Source of the DNA: Nocardioides sp. QY071 | GTDB taxonomy: Bacteria > Actinomycetota > Actinomycetes > Propionibacteriales > Nocardioidaceae | Direction of reading: 5' to 3' | DNA: 64,000 nt | Assembly: GCF_029961765.1 (NCBI RefSeq) | Contig: NZ_CP124681.1 | Span: 5,022,001 to 5,086,000 of the forward strand | Shown here: positions 9,348 to 17,661 of the stretch, piece after piece | How the letters are laid out: every line of letters starts with the position of its first letter | How positions within the stretch are numbered: the stretch's first letter is position 1 | Notes under the pieces: model-generated | The model's database searches: none | The model's input: only the letters and a program-made list of their open reading frames with translations | What the model was told of the DNA's origin: nothing | Program-made: the position numbers and the translations under genes

Positions 9348-10490
9348 TCACTTCTCCCAGAGGCCGGCGAACAGGTCGGCGTAGGCGCCGCTGCCGGCGT
9401 ACCACGAGCCGTCGTCGGCCGCGGCCGCGTCGAGCCTCAGGTCGCCGACGTTGCCCCTGTCGAATATCCGCACCGGCGCGACGATGTCCAGCAGGGTGTC
9501 CTGGCCGGTCATGGCGCGCAACAGCTGGTCCGCCTCGAGGTAGGCCAGCGCATCGAGGTCGATGCCGACCATCGCCTTGATCGGCGAGCCCTTCGCCAGC
9601 TCCTGGAGGAAGGGCAGGTTGCCGTTCACCGTCACGACCTTCAGGTCGCTGCGTCCGGCCTGCAGGATCGCGGGGTTGGTGAACTGGGTCATCGGGTCGA
9701 AGGCCGGCACGACATAGGTGATCTTCGGGTTCTTCACGAGCTCCGAGCTGGTCGTCGTACCGAGGTCGTTGGCCCAGTTGGCGAGGGTCACGCCCTTGAC
9801 GGTCAGCGAGCAATCGGGGCAGGTCTCCTCGATGCGAGCCTCGAACGCCTTCTGCTCCGAGACCGAGCCGACGACGTCGGGGGTCGTGAGGAACAGGACG
9901 TCGGCCTTGCCACCGGAGTCCTTGACGATCCAGTCGGCGGCCAACTCGCCGGTCAGCCCGAACGGCTGGCTGGTCTGTCCGGCCAAGCCGTCGGCGAGGT
10001 CGGTGGTGGTGACGTCGACCGCGGCCCCGGAGAGCACCGGGATGCCCGCCTTCTCGGCGGACGCCAGCGACTCGGCGTACGTCGCCGGCTCGGGGCCGTC
10101 GACCTGGATGGCGTCGGCACCCTGGGCAATGCCCTGTTGGATGCAAGCGTTGGCGTCGACGGGGTTGCCCTTGCCATCGCAGGTCGTGACCTTCACGCCG
10201 ACGCTGTCGAGCGCCTCGGTGAGGTTGCGGCCGATGCTGGCGAGGAACGGGTTGCCGGCGTACTGCGTCACCCACCAGACCCGCTTGCCCCGCAGCGCGC
10301 CGACGTCGAAGGCCGGTCCGGCGTACGACGCCTCGAGCGGTCCGGCGTGCGCGGCGACGTTGTCGGTGACGCTCTTCGGGACGTCGCCGGAGCCACCGCC
10401 GGAGGTGCTGTCGGCCGGGGTGGTGCAGGCAGTCAGCGCGGCGGTCAGACCGGCAGCGGTCAGGGCCGCCGCGAACTTGGGGACGGACAT
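9348..10490 (-). CDS. ABC transporter substrate-binding lipoprotein
   Basis: A 380-residue periplasmic-binding-protein family I member (ribose/autoinducer-2 class). The signal peptide ends in lipobox LTAC with Cys22, predicting a lipid anchor outside the membrane. Mature domain features include RVWWVTQYAGNPFLASIGRN near the N-terminus and repeated LxxADAIQVDG-like segments. Expected to capture the solute for the adjacent permease and ATPase. ATG at 10490 has AGGAGAAG upstream. The ligand cannot be read from sequence; placement with HyuA/HyuB suggests a polar carbonyl, lactam or sugar-derived compound (inference). Confidence 0.9.
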   Translation of the reverse strand: MSVPKFAAALTAAGLTAALTACTTPADSTSGGGSGDVPKSVTDNVAAHAGPLEASYAGPAFDVGALRGKRVWWVTQYAGNPFLASIGRNLTEALDSVGVKVTTCDGKGNPVDANACIQQGIAQGADAIQVDGPEPATYAESLASAEKAGIPVLSGAAVDVTTTDLADGLAGQTSQPFGLTGELAADWIVKDSGGKADVLFLTTPDVVGSVSEQKAFEARIEETCPDCSLTVKGVTLANWANDLGTTTSSELVKNPKITYVVPAFDPMTQFTNPAILQAGRSDLKVVTVNGNLPFLQELAKGSPIKAMVGIDLDALAYLEADQLLRAMTGQDTLLDIVAPVRIFDRGNVGDLRLDAAAADDGSWYAGSGAYADLFAGLWEK

Positions 10491-10531
10491 CGACTTCTCC
10501 TTGGGATTCAGGGGTGAGGTGGAGCCCGAGC

Positions 10532-11557
10532 TCACGGACGCCCCGCCGAGGGGGCGGCCATCGCGGCGAGGCGCGAGACGGTGACGGCCACGACCACAGC
10601 GGCGCCGTAGAAGACGTCGCGGATCCACGGATCCAGGCCGACCAGGACCAGGCCGCTGATCCCGGTGGCGAGGAAGAGGACGGCGACCATCGTGCCGATC
10701 GGGTTGGACGTGCCGGGCTCGATGATCGCCGAGCCGAGGAAGGCAGCAGCGAAGGCCGGCAGCAGCAGGGTCTGCAGGGACGTCGGCTGGAGGCCGCCGG
10801 CGATGCCGATGACGAGGATGCCCGCGGCACCGGCCAGGAAGGCCGTGCCCACGAAGCTGACCACCTTGATCCGGGCGACCGGCAGGCCGGAGAGGCGTGC
10901 CACCTCGGCGTTCTTGCCGACGAACACCGCTCCCCGGCCGAAGACGGTGTTGCGGTAGACGAACCACATCGCCACGCCGACACCGATCGCCAGGAAGAAC
11001 GCGGTGTTCACGCGTGCCAGCTGGGTGTTGAGCAGGTTGCCGAGCTCGGGCGAGACGCCGCTGATGGTGAGCGAGTTGCTCAGCCAGACCGAGATGCCGA
11101 CCAGCAGGGTGCCCATGCCGAGGGTCACGATGATGCTCTCCACGCCCACCTTCACGGTGAGGAAGGCGTTGACCAGTCCGACCGCGACCGCAGCGCCCAA
11201 GGCGACAGCGACGGCGAGCCACACGTTGAGTCCCTCGACCGCGTTGAGCTGGGCTGCGGTCGTGGCCGCGACCGTCATGGTGCCTGCGATCGACAGGTCG
11301 ATCTCGCCGGTGACCAGCGTCGGCACCAGCGCCAGCGCGAGCAGGAGGAGAACGGCCTGCGAGCTGAGCAGCGAAGTGATGTTGGCAGCGGTGGGGAACG
11401 TGTCCGGTGCGAGGACCGCGAACACGACGACCTCCACCGCCCAGACCGCGACGATCCCGTACCGGTAGCCGAGGGATCGCCAACCGGCCGTGCGTCGACG
11501 CGGACGCGCCACGGACCGCGTGCGCTGGCCTCGCCGCTGCAGGGTGGTGTCGGTCAT
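10532..11557 (-). CDS. Sugar-type ABC transporter permease
   Basis: A 341-residue RbsC-like inner-membrane permease with about nine to ten hydrophobic segments. The family hallmark GEIDLSIAGTMTVAA is present, as is NAFLTVKVGVESIIVTLGMGTLL and the cytoplasmic coupling segment GKNAEVARLSGLPV. ATG at 11557 is chosen over an in-frame ATG seven codons upstream because AAGGAAG lies in front of it. It is the first gene of the operon running to 1609 and diverges from the IclR gene, whose operator-like repeats lie in the 176-base gap. It is the only permease gene here, so it presumably acts as a homodimer. Confidence 0.92.
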   Translation of the reverse strand: MTDTTLQRRGQRTRSVARPRRRTAGWRSLGYRYGIVAVWAVEVVVFAVLAPDTFPTAANITSLLSSQAVLLLLALALVPTLVTGEIDLSIAGTMTVAATTAAQLNAVEGLNVWLAVAVALGAAVAVGLVNAFLTVKVGVESIIVTLGMGTLLVGISVWLSNSLTISGVSPELGNLLNTQLARVNTAFFLAIGVGVAMWFVYRNTVFGRGAVFVGKNAEVARLSGLPVARIKVVSFVGTAFLAGAAGILVIGIAGGLQPTSLQTLLLPAFAAAFLGSAIIEPGTSNPIGTMVAVLFLATGISGLVLVGLDPWIRDVFYGAAVVVAVTVSRLAAMAAPSAGRP

Positions 11558-11665
11558 GGCGCTTCCTTTCCTGGACACGGGAGGTCGTCCACCCGTGGTG
11601 GTGGGATCCCGAGAGAGCGTGCCGCGGGCTTGTTGCGAACCCGGCTCGATCGGCCGGTCCGGCGG

Positions 11666-11679
11666 GTGACGCCCGTCAC
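11666..11679. promoter_or_regulatory. Inverted repeat in permease/IclR divergent gap
   Basis: GTGACG-CC-CGTCAC is a perfect 6-bp inverted repeat with a two-base centre. It lies between the ABC operon start and the IclR gene and could be a regulator site or part of a leader hairpin. Function inferred only from position. Confidence 0.35.
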
Positions 11680-11680
11680 G

Positions 11681-11717
11681 CCTTGTTCCTCAACTGTGTT
11701 GCTTTGCAGAAACAAGG
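11681..11717. promoter_or_regulatory. Probable IclR operator (paired CCTTGTT/AACAAGG)
   Basis: A perfect 7-bp inverted repeat, CCTTGTT (11681-11687) and AACAAGG (11711-11717), separated by 23 bases, lies in the divergent gap upstream of the IclR ATG. A second dyad, CCAGATACTTCTGG (11719-11732), ends one base before the start codon. IclR regulators often bind such sites near their own promoter; the assignment rests on position and symmetry. Confidence 0.45.
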
Positions 11718-11733
11718 ACCAGATACTTCTGGG

Positions 11734-12525
11734 ATGCAGAAGCCGGAGAAGTCGCGCGAGGTTCCGGCCTACATGGTGTCCTCGGTCGACCGCGCACTGC
11801 GGCTGATCCAGATGCTGCGTGACCACGGCGAGCTCCGGCTGCGCACCGCCGCACGCGACCTCGACGTCGCAGAGTCGACCGTGCACCGGCTGATGTCGAT
11901 GCTCGTCTTCCACGGCTTCGCCGTGCAGGACGAGTCGAAGGCCTACCGCCCCGGGCCGGCGCTGGGCGTCGGCCCGGTCGGACTGTCGTGGACCCGACAG
12001 CTGCGCGACGTGGCGGTGCCACACCTGGAGCTGCTGTCCAACCGGACGGGCGAGACGGCCAACCTGGTTGTCCGGGTGGGCACGAAGATCCACTTCCTGT
12101 TCAGCCAGGAGGGCAACCGGACTCTGCGCATCGTGTCGCGCATGGGAGCCGTGCTGCCGGCCAGCACCTCCGCAGGGGGCAAGGCACTGCTGGCCGACCT
12201 TCCGGACGACGGGTTGCGCCAGCTCTATCAGAGCCCGGGCGCCACGGCGATGGGTGACGCCCTCAGCGACAGGCAGCTCGGCTCCCTTCTGCGCGAGATC
12301 AGGGCGTGCCGGCGCAACGGCTTCGCCACCACCAACCAGCAGACCGAGAAGGGCGTGAGTGCGGTCGCGGTTCCGCTGCGAGACGGCACGGGCCGAGCTA
12401 TCGCGTCGATGTCGATCTCTGCGCCCTCGGCCCGATTCGCCGAGCTGCTGGCGCCGGAGTCGATCCAGCTGATCATGGCCAGTCAGCACGACCTGCAAAT
12501 GGACGTGGCCGCGCTCGGGCTCTGA
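11734..12525 (+). CDS. IclR family transcriptional regulator
   Basis: A 263-residue IclR regulator. The N-terminal winged helix is read in SSVDRALRLIQML and LRTAARDLDVAESTVHRLMS; the effector domain contains GAVLPASTSAGGKALLADLP and the GVSAVAVPLRDG segment. ATG at 11734 is the first methionine in good alignment with the family; no strong ribosome site precedes it, and the operator dyad abuts it, so the transcript may have a very short leader. It is divergent from the ABC/HyuAB operon and close to the aldehyde dehydrogenase, both plausible targets. Confidence 0.9.
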   Translation: MQKPEKSREVPAYMVSSVDRALRLIQMLRDHGELRLRTAARDLDVAESTVHRLMSMLVFHGFAVQDESKAYRPGPALGVGPVGLSWTRQLRDVAVPHLELLSNRTGETANLVVRVGTKIHFLFSQEGNRTLRIVSRMGAVLPASTSAGGKALLADLPDDGLRQLYQSPGATAMGDALSDRQLGSLLREIRACRRNGFATTNQQTEKGVSAVAVPLRDGTGRAIASMSISAPSARFAELLAPESIQLIMASQHDLQMDVAALGL

Positions 12526-12556
12526 GGAGCACGGCGCGGCCACACAGGCGCAGCGG

Positions 12557-14071
12557 TCACACCATGATGTTGATGACCTTCTCCTCGGTGTAGGACAGCA
12601 GCTCCTCGAGGCACTCCTCCTTGCCGCCGACACCGGACGCCTTCACGCCGCCGTACGGGACGTTGAGGAAGTGCTGGCTCGAGCCGTTGACCCACACGAA
12701 GCCCGCCTCCAAGGCACGGGCGACGCGCACTGCGCGGTCGAGGTCCTTGGTCCAGACACTGCCGGTGAGGCCGTAGTCGACGCCGTTGGCGATCGCGACC
12801 GCTTCGGCCTCGGTGTCGAACGGGATGACCGAGAGCAGCGGCCCGAAGACTTCCTCGCGGGCGATCCGGGTGTCCGGCGCCACGTCGACCAGCACTGTCG
12901 GAGCCACGAACAGCGAGTCCTCGAAGGCCGGACCGTCGGGGCGGCCGCCGCCTGTGCGGACCACCGCGCCGTCGGCGAGGGCCACGTCGACGTACGACAT
13001 CGACTTGTCGAACTGGGAGCGGTTGATCATCGTGCCCTGCTCGGAGCCCTCGTCGAGCGGATCGCCGATGGTCCGGGCCTCGACCAGCTCGACCACGCGG
13101 TCGACGAGCTCGTCGTGCAGCGAGCGATGCACGAGGAGGCGGGAGTTGGAGCCGCAGGACTGGCCGGACCAGGTGAAGTTCATGCCGGCGACCGCGCCGG
13201 CCGCCGCCTTCTCCAGGTCGGCGTCGTCGAAGACGACCATCGCGTTCTTGCCGCCGAGCTCGAGGGTCACGTGCTTCACACCGCTCTCGGCGGCTGCACG
13301 CTGGATCGCCCTGCCGGTCGGCTCGGATCCGATGAAGCCGATCCGGCGCACTGCTGGGTGCCGGACCAGCCGGTCCGGGACCTCAGGGCCGTTGCCGACG
13401 ACAACGTTGACCACCCCCGGGGGAAACACCTGGTTCGCGAGCTCCGCCAGTCGCAGGGTCGACAGGGGCGCCGCCTCCGGCGGCTTGGCCACGACCGGGT
13501 TGCCGGCGACGAGCGGGGCCGCCATCCGGCAGGCGAACATCAAGGGGTGGTTGTAGGGGAAGATCTTCGCCACCACGCCGACGGGCTCCCGCACGGTGAG
13601 GTGCAGGTTCTCGCTCGCGGGGATGGTCGCGCCCTTCATCTCGAGCGCGAAGCCGGCGTACATCCGCATCTGCCCCAGCGCGATCTCGACGTCGAAGCGG
13701 GCGTTGGAGATCGGGGACCCGGCATCGATCGTGTCGAGCAGGGCCAGCTCCTCGCCGTGCTGCTCCACCAGGTCGGCGAACCGGCGCACCAGCTCGGCAC
13801 GCTGCAGCGCCGGTGTCGCGCGCCAGCCGGCGAGCGCCGCCTCGGCCGCGGCGACCGCCCGGTCGACGTCCGCGAGTGAGGCGTCGGGTACGTCGACGAT
13901 CGGCTGCTGCGTGAACGGGTCGCTCACCGTGAACCTCGCCCCGGCCTCGGCCGGCACCAGCTCACCATCGATCAGGAGACGCCAGTCGCGCTCGACCAGG
14001 GTGGCGATCTCGGCGGCCCGGGCGGCGCGCGCGGCGGTGCCGCTGTCGGCGACGGTCAACGATCGGTTCAT
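12557..14071 (-). CDS. Aldehyde dehydrogenase family protein
   Basis: A 504-residue NAD(P)-dependent aldehyde dehydrogenase. The catalytic Glu is in VTLELGGKNAMVV, the nucleophile Cys in WSGQSCGSNSRL, and the cofactor segment in KIFPYNHPLMFA and GFIGSEPTGRAI. Full family length. ATG at 14071 is supported by GGAGG nine bases upstream; upstream in-frame sequence is not homologous and is discarded. It converges on the IclR gene (31 bases between stops). It may oxidise an aldehyde made by the Fe-ADH of the first operon (inference). Confidence 0.92.
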   Translation of the reverse strand: MNRSLTVADSGTAARAARAAEIATLVERDWRLLIDGELVPAEAGARFTVSDPFTQQPIVDVPDASLADVDRAVAAAEAALAGWRATPALQRAELVRRFADLVEQHGEELALLDTIDAGSPISNARFDVEIALGQMRMYAGFALEMKGATIPASENLHLTVREPVGVVAKIFPYNHPLMFACRMAAPLVAGNPVVAKPPEAAPLSTLRLAELANQVFPPGVVNVVVGNGPEVPDRLVRHPAVRRIGFIGSEPTGRAIQRAAAESGVKHVTLELGGKNAMVVFDDADLEKAAAGAVAGMNFTWSGQSCGSNSRLLVHRSLHDELVDRVVELVEARTIGDPLDEGSEQGTMINRSQFDKSMSYVDVALADGAVVRTGGGRPDGPAFEDSLFVAPTVLVDVAPDTRIAREEVFGPLLSVIPFDTEAEAVAIANGVDYGLTGSVWTKDLDRAVRVARALEAGFVWVNGSSQHFLNVPYGGVKASGVGGKEECLEELLSYTEEKVINIMV

Positions 14072-14365
14072 CTCTACCTCCACGGCGGGGCGCGGGGCCG
14101 GGTGCCCGGCGCCGCGTCCACTCTCACGCAGAACAGAATCTGAACGGGAGGACTTTCCCCAGTACAGAAGTTCGGTCGACCGGGGCTGGTTCCAGCTAAC
14201 CGAGCCGCCACGAAACCGGGGGGGCGATTCACCTCGAGTGGTTCCATTCCACCGCGTCGGACCCGACAGGGATCCAAGCCGCGTCCCCGTCACCCTGTTC
14301 TCCTGGTGGGTGATCGCCTCAGCCAAGCGCGGTTTGGCCTTGGCAGGCCGGGGCAGTTTCGCTTC

Positions 14366-15364
14366 GTGAATGTCACCAGCCTGCGCGCACCCGGGAAGGT
14401 CCTCGCGGTCGCGGTGATCGCCTCCGCAGCCGCATTGGTCGCCCCTCCGTCATCATCGATCGCCGCGCCGACGGCCGTGCCGTCCGACGCGTTGTGCTCG
14501 GTGGTCGATGATCACCTGGTCGTGCAGGGTGTGGACACCGGCGTGGTGACCCAAACCGGAGCCGGCAACGTCCTCGGCACGCCAGGCGACGACCGGATCG
14601 CGGTCACGGGTCCCTCGATGGTGTCTGCAGGGGCAGGCAACGATGTCGTGTGCGCCGTCGGTGGAGGCGCGAGGGACGCACAGATCCTCAACGGCGACGA
14701 CGGCGACGACTTGTTGGTGGGTGGCGACTTCTCCGACTACCTGCTCGGGGGGAGCGGTTCCGACACGCTGCTCGGCGGGCTCGGGAACGACTACATCTGG
14801 CCAGGCATCGGTGACGCCGACGTCGCGGACGGCGGGTCGGACGGCGGCACCGTTCAGTACGCCAACGCAGCGGTCGGGGTCATCGTGCAACTCTCCTCAC
14901 CGGGGTCATCCACGCACGGCTGGAGCGTTGCCAGGGGCGACGGACCGGACAAGACCGATGTCCTGATCTCCATCAACAACGCCTCTGGCAGCCGCCACGA
15001 TGACGTGATCACAGGTGACGCTGGCCGCAATGTGATCGACGGCTACTACGGCGACGACCTGATCAACGGCGGCGACGGCGACGACAGCATCAATGGCGGC
15101 TACGGAGAGGACACCCTGCGTGGCCAGCGGGGAGCGGACTCCCTCGACGGCTACCTCGGCGCGGACGTCATTGTCGGAGGCCGGGGGTCCGACATCCTCC
15201 GCGGGAGCCGCGGGAACGACATCCTGCGAGGCGGGAGGGGCCGAGACCGGCTCCGCGGTTTCACGGGCGTCGACCGTCTCGACGGCGGGCCACATCACGA
15301 CGTCTGCCGCGGCGGCCGGGAGCGGGACACCGCGGTGCGCTGTGAGGAGCAGTCCAGTATCTGA
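14366..15364 (+). CDS. Secreted RTX-repeat calcium-binding protein
   Basis: A 332-residue exported protein. A signal peptide covers about residues 1-35 (positively charged start, hydrophobic VLAVAVIASAAALVA, then AAPTA). Two blocks of glycine/aspartate nonapeptide repeats follow: about residues 108-155 (GDDGDDLLVGG, GSGSDTLLGG, GLGNDYIW) and about 210-320 (YYGDDLINGGDGDDSINGG and degenerate arginine-rich copies GGRGSDILRGSRGNDILRG). Such repeats fold as calcium-filled beta-rolls. Four cysteines may form disulfides. No catalytic domain is seen. GTG at 14366 is inferred because the signal peptide starts there; the upstream in-frame ATG would add an improbable 20 residues. Confidence 0.8.
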   Translation: MNVTSLRAPGKVLAVAVIASAAALVAPPSSSIAAPTAVPSDALCSVVDDHLVVQGVDTGVVTQTGAGNVLGTPGDDRIAVTGPSMVSAGAGNDVVCAVGGGARDAQILNGDDGDDLLVGGDFSDYLLGGSGSDTLLGGLGNDYIWPGIGDADVADGGSDGGTVQYANAAVGVIVQLSSPGSSTHGWSVARGDGPDKTDVLISINNASGSRHDDVITGDAGRNVIDGYYGDDLINGGDGDDSINGGYGEDTLRGQRGADSLDGYLGADVIVGGRGSDILRGSRGNDILRGGRGRDRLRGFTGVDRLDGGPHHDVCRGGRERDTAVRCEEQSSI

Positions 15365-15504
15365 CCCTTTCGCCGGCCGGCCAGCCCGGAGCCGGTTGTG
15401 GGCCGCACCGGCCAGGATCTCGAGCGTCCGCCCTCTGCGCTCTTGCCGGTCTCCGCAAGGGAGAGGATGAACGCCGTCACCCTGGCGGTGGAGGGCCACG
15501 AGGG

Positions 15505-15771
15505 GGCAGCAGGACTGTCCACTCGGCTCCACGCCTTGCGCCACTTCTACGCCTCGCGCCTCATCGCCTCCGGCTGCGATGTCGTCGCCGCCCAGGGCAG
15601 CGATGGGTCACTCAACGGCGACGACGACCCTGGACATGCTCACACCCGTGGCCCACGGCAGAGGACCGGACCCGCAACGCGGTCTCCCAGCTGGCGAAGG
15701 CCATCTTGGGGACTCAATGGGGACAGCGAGCGCCAGTCAGGGCTCTGACCTGGGCGAACAGCGGCCTCTAG
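15505..15771 (+). pseudogene. Tyrosine recombinase (phage-type integrase) C-terminal remnant
   Basis: Three successive reading frames each encode part of one integrase C-terminus. Frame one gives RLHALRHFYASRLIASGCDV, the box with the catalytic HxxR; frame two gives MGHSTATTTLDM, the LGH region; frame three gives WPTAEDRTRNAVSQLAKAIL and ends at TAG 15769-15771. The order matches phage-like integrases, so at least two frameshifts separate the parts, and the N-terminal half is missing. The active-site tyrosine region (usually TY.H) reads as CSHPWP and is damaged. No intact attachment site or tRNA was found beside it. Confidence 0.75.
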
Positions 15772-16435
15772 TAGTACCAGGGGGAGGATTCGAGGGATTT
15801 CTGGGTCTTGGTGACTGATGCTGGCAGTTGCGGAACTCCGCGCCTGACCTGCGCAAACGCCGATTCCGAGCCGCTTGTAGATGCTGGACACAGCGTGCGA
15901 CTTCGGAACAATTTGCGGACTTTTTGCGGACCGTGTGCGGCTGGCGGGCGGTCTGCTCGCGTCGACTCTCGAGCCTGGCTGGCGGCGGGCTGTGTGAGCA
16001 CCTACGCCGCTGGACGACCTTCTGATCCGTAGTCTGAATCGATCCAATTCGAGTTCGTCTCGCGCCGACTCGACGCGCTTGGGGCCGACGCTCACTGACT
16101 CCCAAGTTAGCAGGTCAGCGGCACCTCCCGGAGGCACGTCGCCTCGGGTCGACGCCCGTCGGTTCAGCTCGCCACGCCGGCTCATTGACCGACGTTTTGA
16201 GCCGAGTTCGAGCCGCGTCGAATGACGCGACGTCGCCTCGCGCAGGCAGGTGGACTGAGGGGAGGGAGCCGAGCGACGCATATCCACAGCCACGAGCGTT
16301 CGGCGCGTCCGGTTGTTCGGGGCCCCGCTTCGAATCGCCGAACCCGCCGCCCGCTCGTACCGGAGCCGGCACGGGGCTCGCCGAGCCTGGTCGGCCTGGC
16401 ACCAAGCCGGCCCGGGAGTCCGCTGCCACCGGTCA
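15772..16435. other. Gene-poor stretch, no gene recognised
   Basis: About 660 bases between the integrase remnant and the MFS gene end. Short open frames on both strands have no recognisable domains and lack convincing starts. A small perfect hairpin, CGCGTC-GAAT-GACGCG, lies at 16214-16229. The stretch looks like degraded DNA of a former mobile element or deleted genes. Confidence 0.5.
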
Positions 16436-17658
16436 TCATGGCATTGACGTTGGCGAAGCCAACTCTTCCGACCGGCGGCGGTCGTCGTCGATGTGGGACA
16501 TGACATGCCTGGGCAACCGGGCGCGAGCAGCAGGCCCGGCATCACGACCACCGACATCGTGGCCAGCGCCAGGTAGGGGTTGCCGAGGGCTGCCTGTACG
16601 ACCAGCACCAGCACCACTCCGCCCAGGTTGCCGGCGAGCAGCAGGAACCCTGTGGCCGTGCCGGCTCGATCGGGACCCGACTGCAGCTCCGACCAGTCCA
16701 GCGCCACTGGCAGGCCTGAGAGGAGCACGAACCCGACGAGCGCCAGCAGGACGGCGACGAGCAGCACGCCGGGCACCACGGCGAGAGCAAGGGCAATGGC
16801 CAGGAACGCAACGGCGCTGATCAGCGTGGTCGTGAGCAGCAGCGCGCGTCGCCGGCCGCGGCGCGCGGCGAGCCCTGGCAGCACGACGGCGCCGCCGACA
16901 CCGGAGATCGTCATCACCGCAAGGAGGGTGCCGGCCGCACCGGGGTGACCCAGGTCAACGAGGATCGTGTCCAGCCAGGTGGCCACGGCGTTGAACACGC
17001 CGACCCCGATGAAGAGCAGGCCGGCCAGACGCAACATCAGCGGATCGCGGCGCAGCCACCTCAGCGACGTTTCGCCGGTTGCGCCGAGCGCGTACGAGGC
17101 GGGCACACGGCCCGCCACCAGCACTGCCGCAGCCGCCGTCACCGCAAAGCCTGCCTGGAGGTGGAGCACCAACCCGAGGCCACCGGCGTCCACCAACGCC
17201 CCTCCGGTCAACGCAGCGACCAAGATGCCGCCGAACTGGGCGGCACTGGCGACCGAGATCGCCGCGGTCCGCTCGAGCGGTGGGAAGTAGCGAGCGGCCA
17301 CCTTGGTGCTGGCGTTGAGCACGAACGGCTGTCCGAGGGACATCACCAGTTGACCGACGAAGATCGTTGCGTACGACGAGGTGTCGACCATCCGAAGCAC
17401 GGCGCCGATAGCGGTGAGCAGCGCTCCGGCGGCCAATGCGGTGCTGAACCACCGGTCCAGCCAGCGCCCAGCCGGGATCGCGAGCAGGACGAAGACCAGC
17501 GGGTTGATGATCGCGAGGTCGCCGACCGCTCCCTCCGAGACACCGAGCGCGTCGTGGGACTGCCGGGCTATCGGGGCGAAGGTCAGCCAGAGGATTTGGG
17601 TGGCGCTGACCAGCAGGGCGAAGGCAGCGAGCACGAACCAACGGCTGGCACGGGGCAC
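16436..17658 (-). pseudogene. MFS transporter with C-terminal frameshift
   Basis: A major facilitator superfamily transporter, about 404 residues if repaired. It starts with GTG at 17658 (RASRWFVLAAFALLVSATQI) and shows about twelve hydrophobic segments, with AGRWLDRW after segment two. Family-like sequence runs to PGLLLA near 16525, after which the open frame enters unrelated sequence and continues past 15640. One lost base at about 16519-16524 restores ARLPRHVMSHIDDDRRRSEE and a stop at 16436-16438, a normal MFS end. The damage is in the tail, so function may survive. The start lies three bases after the aldehyde dehydrogenase stop, so both share a transcript. Substrate unknown. Confidence 0.7.
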
Positions 17659-17661
17659 GCC

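Noticed and set aside
10514..11806. Long plus-strand frame opposite the ABC permease
   Set aside because: Antisense shadow of a clearly conserved membrane protein gene; also overlaps the IclR start in another frame.
15000..15320. Repetitive DNA that might be taken for a CRISPR array
   Set aside because: The periodicity is 27 bases in frame and encodes Gly/Asp nonapeptides; there are no identical repeats with unique spacers.
15772..16240. tRNA gene as integration target next to the integrase relic
   Set aside because: TTCGA-type T-loop words occur, but no cloverleaf with anticodon and acceptor stems could be folded around them.
15640..16435. Continuation of the MFS frame past its natural end
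   Set aside because: No MFS or other domain; a single-base shift explains it better.
16185..16820. Plus-strand frame of about 211 codons
   Set aside because: Its second half is antisense to the MFS gene and its first half has no recognisable domain or ribosome site.
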